Below, piece after piece: positions 1 through 4,142 of a DNA stretch of 5,904 nucleotides. A program made the translations under genes and the position numbers. Position 1 is the first letter of the stretch. Each line of letters opens with the position of its first letter. The notes beneath the pieces were generated by a model, which saw nothing but the letters and a program-made list of their open reading frames with translations, made no database searches and had not been told where the DNA came from. The stretch is from an uncultured Erysipelotrichaceae bacterium (GTDB taxonomy: Bacteria > Bacillota_I > Bacilli_A > Erysipelotrichales > Coprobacillaceae), in the NCBI GenBank assembly GCA_947573745.1, contig CANPGX010000069.1:1-5904 (forward strand), given 5' to 3'.

Positions 1-157
1 AGATACAATGGGACGTATGCACAGTGATGCTCAATTTGCTGGTTCTTCATCAGTACCTGCCCATGTTGAAATGATGGGTCTTATCGGTATGGGTAACAAC
101 CCAATGGTAGGTGCTACTGTTGCTGTGGCTGTTGCTGTAGAAGAAGCTTGTAAATAA
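1..157 (+). CDS. GGGtGRT-family protein, C-terminal 51 residues (5' end outside window)
   Basis: Reading from base 2, an open frame runs from the window edge to a TAA at 155-157. The visible tail reads DTMGRMHSDAQF, then an AGSSSVPAHVEMMG stretch, a GLIGMGNNPMVGAT segment and an Ala/Val-rich end (VAVAVAVEEACK). I recognise this from memory as the highly conserved C-terminus of the GGGtGRT protein family (Pfam GGGtGRT), proteins of about 330 residues common in anaerobic Firmicutes. No biochemical function is firmly established for the family. The signature GGGTGRT motif itself would lie upstream of the window edge, so the call rests on the tail alone. A strong terminator 24 nt after the stop shows that this is the last gene of its transcription unit. 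The codon composition is visibly more GC-rich than the Fic operon next to it, as expected for a well-expressed core gene. Confidence 0.8.
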   Translation, partial: DTMGRMHSDAQFAGSSSVPAHVEMMGLIGMGNNPMVGATVAVAVAVEEACK

Positions 158-180
158 GCATAAACAAACAAAAAATTTTA

Positions 181-215
181 AAAAGTTCTGATTTTATTTG
201 ATCAGAACTTTTTTT
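181..215 (+). terminator. Rho-independent terminator after the GGGtGRT gene
   Basis: A perfect 12-bp stem, AAAAGTTCTGAT (181-192) with ATCAGAACTTTT (201-212), encloses an 8-nt loop, and the T run continues to 215. It lies 24 nt after the stop codon on the + strand. Confidence 0.93.
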
Positions 216-243
216 CTACAATAAATTTAAGATTTTTAATGTT

Positions 244-280
244 AAAAAACAATCTCTCTTATCAAGAAATTGCTTTTTTT
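244..280 (-). terminator. Terminator of the Fic operon, probably bidirectional
   Basis: On the minus strand the hairpin CAATTTCTT (272-264), loop GATAA, GAGAGATTG (258-250) has nine pairs including two G-T wobbles and is followed by T6 (249-244). The 5' side is preceded by an A run that overlaps the fic stop codon (281-279). On the + strand the same stem is followed by T7 (274-280), so it can also back up the GGGtGRT terminator and insulate the two convergent units. Confidence 0.8.
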
Positions 281-995
281 ATTTCATCAATCTTTTCTTC
301 TCAATTAACTCTTCTGCTTGTTTAGTTGTATAATACTTTTCTTTAGCAACTCTATATTCTTCTTTAATACTATCTTCATTAAAATGTTTAAAATTTAATT
401 TTGTTTCAAAAGCGTCTTTCAAAATTCTCATAAGGTATTGTGGTTCATCATAAGTTGCCATGACCAAACTATCTCTTACATAGGCAGGATGTTCTTTTAA
501 AAGTCCTGCATTAAACTCTATTCCATGACTCAACAAAATTCTTTTAATAAATGTTGTACATGTCCTTGTATTTCCTTCTCGATATGCATGTATTTCCCAT
601 ATACCTACTAATAAATCAAATGCTGATTTTAATGCAGTATCTTTGCCTTCCCAATCAAATTGACTAGCTTTATTAAGAAATGCTTCTAATCGTTCTTCTA
701 TTTCATTATATTTTGCATATTCAACAGAAAGTCCTGATAATACTCGCTCAGGCTTATATAAATCAACCACTCTATATTGCCCAGCCCATTTATAGAGATT
801 GCCAAACAAAAAACGATGAAGTTCATTAAGATGTTCTATCGAAATATCATTAATAATCTGTTCTGGTCGAAGCTCCAATGATAGTATTTTTGTATTAGTA
901 CTTTCTCTTTCAAGTTCATCTAAGATATCTTTATGATGAATATCATATAAATTCTTGAGAATATTTGTTCCTTTATAGCAGTAAATATCATCCAT
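279..995 (-). CDS. Fic-domain protein (toxin-like partner of a VbhA-type antitoxin)
   Basis: 238 residues, one Fic domain. Fic enzymes usually transfer AMP from ATP to a Ser, Thr or Tyr hydroxyl on a target protein; bacterial stand-alone forms act as toxins (for example on gyrase and topoisomerase IV in VbhT/FicT). The N-terminus (YKGTNILKN, residues 7-15) and the GQYR to VLSGL segment (72-89, the target-docking flap region) are typical. The active-site loop is H136-A-Y-R-E140-G-N142-T-R144-T-C-T147, to be compared with HxFx(D/E)GNxRxxR. The catalytic His, the Mg-binding Glu, the Asn and the first Arg are present; Phe is Tyr, and the second Arg is Thr147. I recall related GNTRT Fic proteins in other Firmicutes, so this may be a subfamily trait. 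No inhibitory (S/T)xxxE(G/N) helix is apparent in the protein itself. The ATG (995-993) lies inside the antitoxin gene, with GGAG about 9 nt before it. The target and reaction are not known. Confidence 0.9.
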   Translation of the reverse strand: MDDIYCYKGTNILKNLYDIHHKDILDELERESTNTKILSLELRPEQIINDISIEHLNELHRFLFGNLYKWAGQYRVVDLYKPERVLSGLSVEYAKYNEIEERLEAFLNKASQFDWEGKDTALKSAFDLLVGIWEIHAYREGNTRTCTTFIKRILLSHGIEFNAGLLKEHPAYVRDSLVMATYDEPQYLMRILKDAFETKLNFKHFNEDSIKEEYRVAKEKYYTTKQAEELIEKKRLMK

Positions 996-1173
996 AGATA
1001 TACTCCAATTTATGAACTTTTTGATCTAATTCTTCTAAAGTGATTTTGCCCAAAACAAAATCATCCAGAGCCTTTAAATATTTTTCATTTGGTAAATCAG
1101 TAGCAGTCAAAAGGATTCCTAAAGCATTATCAACTGCTTTTCTTCTTTTTTTCATTTCATCTAATTGATTCAT
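988..1173 (-). CDS. VbhA-like antitoxin, Fic partner
   Basis: 61 residues, small and charged, encoded directly upstream of fic and overlapping it by 8 nt (ATGGATGA), so translation of the two is probably coupled. The order antitoxin then Fic toxin is that of class I Fic systems such as VbhA/VbhT, where the antitoxin places a Glu in the ATP site. The arrangement RRKAVDNALG (10-19), Pro28, then VLGKITLEELDQKV (40-53) resembles my recollection of VbhA (RRxxxxNAL, a central linker, VxGxxxxxxxxxx). However, the expected inhibitory motif just after NAL reads ILLTAT, with no Ser or Glu in the usual positions, and no (S/T)xxxE(G/N) occurs anywhere in the protein. The start ATG has GAAAGGAA upstream at slightly long spacing. 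The call rests on context and the flanking similarity; it could instead be an unrelated small partner. Confidence 0.72.
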   Translation of the reverse strand: MNQLDEMKKRRKAVDNALGILLTATDLPNEKYLKALDDFVLGKITLEELDQKVHKLEYIYG

Positions 1174-1225
1174 TATAAAAAATTCCTTTCACTGATAATA
1201 TATTGTCATTTATTTTGACTTCTAT

Positions 1226-1234
1226 ATTATACCA
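1226..1234 (-). promoter_or_regulatory. Extended -10 promoter of the antitoxin-fic operon
   Basis: Read on the minus strand, TGG-TATAAT (1234-1226) gives a perfect -10 box with a TGn extension. The position 17 nt upstream reads TCGTAA, a poor -35, which is common for extended -10 promoters. The predicted start near 1219 gives a leader of about 46 nt before the antitoxin ATG. Confidence 0.7.
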
Positions 1235-1560
1235 TATTTTCATTTACCTTACGATAATAAGAACATGTTTATTTCATTTTTTAAAATAATAAACATATTA
1301 TAAATATTTTTTGGAAAACTTCATGAAACAATATCAGAAGTTATGAGTTGATTATATATTGTACACAAATATTAAAATCATTTTAGGAAAAAATTCACTA
1401 GGTTTACTAAAACTTATCTGGGCTTAAAAAGACTTAGAATATATTTATAAAATAAACAAATCATTGTTATCGAAAAAACTCGCATATAGTTTATCTATTA
1501 TCTCATAAAAAATATGATTATTTCATAACTTTCTATCAGAGTATAGAAAAATATTTTCTA
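1235..1560. other. AT-rich gap without a recognisable gene
   Basis: About 325 bp between the fic operon promoter and the tetR stop. I read both strands and found only short open frames without a ribosome binding site. One start-less frame (about 1352-1426, ending LGLLKLIWA) might be a gene remnant, but I cannot tie it to a family. The region holds an 8-bp palindrome AACATGTT, several short A/T repeats and the hairpins described separately next to tetR. Confidence 0.5.
1530..1560 (-). other. Overlapping hairpins just after tetR
   Basis: TAGAAAA (1544-1550) can pair with TTTTCTA (1554-1560) over a 3-nt loop. The partly overlapping ATAGAAA (1543-1549) can pair with TTTCTAT (1530-1536) over a 6-nt loop. 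The two stems exclude each other. The position directly after the tetR stop suggests a 3'-end or stability role, but no T run follows on the minus strand, so it is not a standard terminator. Confidence 0.3.
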
Positions 1561-2091
1561 CTACAGTAAATACATTTTCTGTTGAAAGTATTGAACCATC
1601 TTAAATAATTCTTCTTTTGAAATATTCTTATGGTTCAATACCCAAAGTGAACAAACATTAAAAATCAAGGTTCCTGAATAACACATAAAATAATCTGCAT
1701 GATTTCTTATAAATTCATCATCACATTGTTCAATATATTTTAAAGACATCTCTGTATTATATCTAGCAATCATATCAATAAGATTCCATTTATATAAGAC
1801 CAATAATAAAGCTGAATTTGTATCAAAGAAATAAATCATATCATGAATAAAATGTTCACTACATAGATAATCTAGATCTTTAAACTTATCTTGAAATACT
1901 TTTTTATGGGCACTTCTATAAATGTATTTTAAAACATCTTCCTTACTTTTAAAATGATGATAAAAGGCCGTTCTTCCTACATGAGCCTGTTGACATATTT
2001 CCTTGATCGTAATTAAATCTAAAGGTGTTTTATCTAACATAGCTATTAAAGAAGTTGCGATGCTCTGCTTTGTTTTTTCTTCTTTTTTCAT
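1561..2091 (-). CDS. TetR/AcrR-family transcriptional regulator
   Basis: 176 residues from the chosen start. The N-terminal region is a TetR DNA-binding domain: KTKQSIATSLIAMLDKTPLDLITIKEICQ (about 6-34) followed by the recognition stretch AHVGRTAFYHHFKSKEDVL (about 36-54), with the typical FYxHFxxKxxLL-like end. The rest, about 120 residues, is a helical ligand/dimer domain with a pattern like the TetR_C_8 (DhaS-like) group; the ligand cannot be read from sequence. A longer frame begins at 2112, but its first codons are the ribosome binding site itself (AAGGAGGGG), so the ATG at 2091-2089, 8 nt after GGAGG, is the proper start. It is divergent from the dehydrogenase gene with an inverted repeat between them, the usual layout for a repressor controlling itself and its neighbour; repression of the dehydrogenase is inferred. 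Confidence 0.9.
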   Translation of the reverse strand: MKKEEKTKQSIATSLIAMLDKTPLDLITIKEICQQAHVGRTAFYHHFKSKEDVLKYIYRSAHKKVFQDKFKDLDYLCSEHFIHDMIYFFDTNSALLLVLYKWNLIDMIARYNTEMSLKYIEQCDDEFIRNHADYFMCYSGTLIFNVCSLWVLNHKNISKEELFKMVQYFQQKMYLL

Positions 2092-2097
2092 AATCAT

Positions 2098-2106
2098 CCC
2101 CTCCTT
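2098..2106 (-). promoter_or_regulatory. Ribosome binding site that fixes the tetR start
   Basis: AAGGAGGGG on the minus strand lies 6 nt before the ATG at 2091. It falls within codons 3-5 of the longer possible frame starting at 2112, which argues against that longer form. An in-frame ATG at 2097 directly abuts the site and is too close to use. Confidence 0.85.
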
Positions 2107-2117
2107 TATCATAACAC

Positions 2118-2150
2118 AAAGTGAACAAATTAACGATATATGTTCACTTT
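2118..2150. promoter_or_regulatory. Inverted-repeat operator candidate between tetR and the dehydrogenase
   Basis: AAAGTGAACA (2118-2127) and TGTTCACTTT (2141-2150) are perfect 10-bp inverted arms around a 13-nt A/T-rich spacer. The element lies 26 nt upstream of the tetR start and 73 nt upstream of the dehydrogenase start, in the only intergenic region shared by the pair. TetR-family regulators commonly bind inverted repeats in such divergent regions. The arm centres are 23 bp apart, so a single dimer would more likely use the inner part of each arm, or two dimers may bind. Binding by this TetR protein is inferred. Confidence 0.72.
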
Positions 2151-2163
2151 AAAAGTCTTTCTA

Positions 2164-2192
2164 TTTATCTTTCTTAAAGGGTATTTTAAAAT
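2164..2192 (+). promoter_or_regulatory. Weak candidate promoter of the dehydrogenase gene
   Basis: TTTATC (2164-2169), 17 nt, then TAAAAT (2187-2192). The -10 box matches 5 of 6 consensus positions and the -35 about 3 of 6. It would start transcription near 2199, about 25 nt before the ATG, just downstream of the inverted repeat. Other A/T-rich hexamers in the same stretch could serve instead. Confidence 0.3.
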
Positions 2193-2223
2193 GAATTTAA
2201 ATAAAGATATAGGAGGAATATAA

Positions 2224-3102
2224 ATGAAAGATTATTTGGGATACACCCATAAAAATGTTGTTGTTACAGGAGCTTCATCAGGTATGGGAAAAGCAACTGC
2301 AGAAATGCTTGTTGATTTAGGAGCTAAAGTTTATGCACTTGATTGGAACGAATGTCAAGTTGAAGGAATCGAGCAATATGTTCATGTTGATTTGTCAAAA
2401 AAAGAGTCTATTGACCAAGCTATGACTCTATTACCAGAAAAGATTGATTCTTATTTTGGCATTGCTGGTATTTCTGGTTCTAAAAACGATTTTTTAACCA
2501 CTGTCTCTGTTGATTTCATTGCCAATAAATATATTTGTGAAACTTATTTAACAAATAGAATGGAAAAAGGTGGAACAATTGCTTTCATGACTTCTACAGG
2601 GGGCAACGGATGGGAAAAAGAAGACAATAAAAAAGTCTATCTTCCAGCTATAGAAGCCAAGGGTTGGCAAGAAACAGTAGAAGCTATTTGTCAAACTGGT
2701 TTACAATACTTACCTGGAACACTAGGTTATCCATTTTCAAAATTAGCCATGAACTATTATACTGTCTATTTACAAAAACAGTTCGCTTCTCAAGGTATTC
2801 GTGTCAATGCTGTTTTACCTGGCTCTACTGAAACAGGTATGAAAGATGAATTTTCTAAGATGGCCGGTGGTGATGAAGCTTTATTATCCCATTGTGGTTA
2901 TGCTGGAAGATTAGCTACCTCGACGGAAATGGCCCAACCTATCGTATTCCTTAACAGTCCAATGGCTTCCTATGCCTCTGGTGTATTAATGGAAGTAGAT
3001 TATGGTAACACTGCTGAAGAAAGAGCTGGTATTCGAAAAATAGAACAAGAAATATCACTTACTGCTATTCTAGACATGCTGAAACAAAAAATGAATGGTT
3101 AA
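2224..3102 (+). CDS. Short-chain dehydrogenase/reductase, 3-alpha-HSDH/carbonyl reductase-like
   Basis: 292 residues, classical SDR fold, NAD(P)(H)-dependent oxidoreduction of an alcohol/carbonyl pair in the cytoplasm. Visible motifs are the nucleotide-binding TGASSGMG (15-22), Asp40 at the end of the second strand (favours NAD over NADP), DL (56-57), an AG (81-82) in place of NNAG, catalytic Ser124 (MTSTGG), Tyr169 and Lys173 (YPFSK), and PGSTETGM (about 199-206). About 45 residues separate Ser and Tyr instead of the usual 12-14. This insertion, plus VSVDF, TEMAQPIVFLNSPMASY and the C-terminal region, resembles my recollection of Comamonas 3-alpha-hydroxysteroid dehydrogenase/carbonyl reductase. 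Asp97 stands where the tetrad Asn (VSVN) is expected. The RBS AGGAGG lies 7 nt before the ATG. It is divergent from tetR and ends in its own terminator, so it is a single-gene unit. The substrate is unknown; bile acid or steroid is a hypothesis. Confidence 0.87.
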   Translation: MKDYLGYTHKNVVVTGASSGMGKATAEMLVDLGAKVYALDWNECQVEGIEQYVHVDLSKKESIDQAMTLLPEKIDSYFGIAGISGSKNDFLTTVSVDFIANKYICETYLTNRMEKGGTIAFMTSTGGNGWEKEDNKKVYLPAIEAKGWQETVEAICQTGLQYLPGTLGYPFSKLAMNYYTVYLQKQFASQGIRVNAVLPGSTETGMKDEFSKMAGGDEALLSHCGYAGRLATSTEMAQPIVFLNSPMASYASGVLMEVDYGNTAEERAGIRKIEQEISLTAILDMLKQKMNG

Positions 3103-3112
3103 TTTTTTATAG

Positions 3113-3146
3113 ATGTCATAACTGCCAAAAGTTATGGCATTTTTTT
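3113..3146 (+). terminator. Rho-independent terminator after the dehydrogenase gene
   Basis: ATGTCATAACT (3113-3123), loop GCCAAA, AGTTATGGCAT (3130-3140): an 11-bp stem with one G-T wobble, followed by T6. It starts 10 nt after the stop codon and separates the dehydrogenase from the transporter gene. Confidence 0.92.
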
Positions 3147-3160
3147 GTCACGAGCATACA

Positions 3161-3189
3161 TTGATATTGATCATTTGATTGATTATAAT
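3161..3189 (+). promoter_or_regulatory. Near-consensus sigma-A promoter of the TSUP gene
   Basis: TTGATA (3161-3166), 17-nt spacer, TATAAT (3184-3189): 11 of 12 consensus positions at optimal spacing. It sits 14 nt after the preceding terminator and predicts a start near 3196, only about 15 nt before the ATG. Confidence 0.85.
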
Positions 3190-3195
3190 AAAACA

Positions 3196-3202
3196 AAAGG
3201 AG
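3196..3202 (+). promoter_or_regulatory. Ribosome binding site that fixes the TSUP gene start
   Basis: AAAGGAG lies 8 nt before the ATG at 3211. The open frame extends back to a TTG at 3145, but that codon is in the T run of the preceding terminator and upstream of the promoter, so the longer form cannot be made from this promoter. Confidence 0.85.
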
Positions 3203-3210
3203 ATCATTGT

Positions 3211-3996
3211 ATGATAGAAATAGTATTCTTTTCTATATGTCTTTTTGCCTGTACTGTAGGTTCGATTTGTGGTATTGGCGGTGGCGTCATCATCAAACCC
3301 GTTTTAGATGCGACGGGAACTATGTCTGTTTCCAGCATTAGTTTTTTATCCGGCTGTACAGTTTTAAGTATGGCATGTGTTTCAGTCTATAAGGCTTTAA
3401 AAAATAAAACAACAACCATTGATTTAAAAAAAGCCACCTTTTTAGCTATAGGTGCTTGTATTGGTGGCATCATTGGTAAGATCCTATTTGATCAAGTTAA
3501 AAATATCACCGGAAATGATACTTATGTGGGCCTTATTCAAGCTGTTATTCTTGTTATGATTACTTTAGGTACAATACTCTATACGCTTAAAAAGGAACGT
3601 ATCAAAACATTACATTTGCAACACAATTTAATTTGTCTTTTCATTGGTTTTCTTTTAGGCCTCATGTCTAGCTTTTTAGGCATCGGAGGTGGTCCTATTA
3701 ATCTTGTTGTCTTAGCTTACTTTTTCTCTATGCCAACGAAAGAAGCAGCATTATGCTCAGTCTATATTATATTATTTTCTCAACTGAGTAGTTTTCTACA
3801 AAGTGTTATCACACTTAATATTCCTGCTTTTGAACCTCTCACATTACTGGTCATGATTGCTGGCGGTATCCTAGGTGGTCTTATTGGCAGCACGATCAAT
3901 AAGAAAATTCAGGCTGAACATGTCAATAAACTTTTTATTGGTTTAATGGGAATCATTGTCCTAATCAATATTTATAACATCTATCGATTTATTTAA
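3211..3996 (+). CDS. TSUP (TauE/SafE-type) integral membrane transporter
   Basis: 261 residues, nearly all hydrophobic, with about eight predicted membrane segments in two similar halves. Each half opens with the family hallmark: CGIGGGVIIKPVL (residues 20-32) and LGIGGGPINLVVL (about 156-168). Members of the TauE/SafE (TSUP) family move sulfur-containing or organic anions such as sulfite, thiosulfate, sulfoacetate or taurine-derived compounds across the cytoplasmic membrane; neither the substrate nor the direction can be read here. A polar stretch near residues 125-137 (TLKKERIKTLHLQHN) forms the loop between halves. The start is the ATG with an AAAGGAG site 8 nt upstream, not the 22-residue longer frame. 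It is flanked by terminators on both sides and has its own promoter, so it is a single-gene unit and not obviously co-expressed with the dehydrogenase before it. Confidence 0.9.
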   Translation: MIEIVFFSICLFACTVGSICGIGGGVIIKPVLDATGTMSVSSISFLSGCTVLSMACVSVYKALKNKTTTIDLKKATFLAIGACIGGIIGKILFDQVKNITGNDTYVGLIQAVILVMITLGTILYTLKKERIKTLHLQHNLICLFIGFLLGLMSSFLGIGGGPINLVVLAYFFSMPTKEAALCSVYIILFSQLSSFLQSVITLNIPAFEPLTLLVMIAGGILGGLIGSTINKKIQAEHVNKLFIGLMGIIVLINIYNIYRFI

Positions 3997-4007
3997 TAAA
4001 ATTTGAC

Positions 4008-4064
4008 AAAAAAAGTGCTCCTTTTAAAAATAGCTTTTAGCTATATATTAGGAACACTTTTTTT
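4008..4064. terminator. Bidirectional terminator between the TSUP and MATE genes
   Basis: The outer stem AAAAAGTG (4010-4017) pairs with CACTTTTT (4055-4062), continues after one C-A mismatch as TCCT with AGGA, and contains an inner hairpin ATAGC/GCTAT. T7 follows on the + strand, and the A7 at 4008-4014 gives T7 on the minus strand, so it can end the TSUP transcript and, 79 nt past its stop, the convergent MATE transcript. Confidence 0.85.
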
Positions 4065-4083
4065 ATTTAATAAATAGATTCAC

Positions 4084-4135
4084 TTGAGTAACAATGAAAA
4101 CTATTTATATTTTTAATAATCTTTGAGTCATTGTT
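4084..4135. repeat. Small nested repeats after the MATE gene
   Basis: TTGAGT occurs twice in direct orientation (4084-4089 and 4123-4128), and AACAATGA (4090-4097) is an 8-bp inverted repeat of TCATTGTT (4128-4135) across a 30-nt A/T-rich loop. No T run follows the stem on the minus strand. It may be part of the MATE 3' untranslated region. Confidence 0.35.
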
Positions 4136-4142
4136 TTATATA

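Noticed and set aside
1240..1300. Similar ATAATAA(G)AACAT stretches near 1253 and 1287 as repeats of a regulator site
   Set aside because: Low-complexity A/T words with only one inner match; not distinguishable from base composition.
2092..2112. Seven-codon N-terminal extension of TetR from the ATG at 2112
   Set aside because: Codons 3-5 of that extension are the ribosome binding site for the ATG at 2091, and the TetR domain needs no extra residues.
2105..2117. TATGAT (2112-2107, minus strand) as the -10 box of tetR
   Set aside because: Transcription would start inside the ribosome binding site, and no fitting -35 box lies at 17 nt.
3145..3210. 22-codon N-terminal extension of the TSUP protein from TTG at 3145
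   Set aside because: The TTG lies in the terminator T run and upstream of the gene's own promoter; the extension is polar, and a proper RBS precedes the ATG at 3211.
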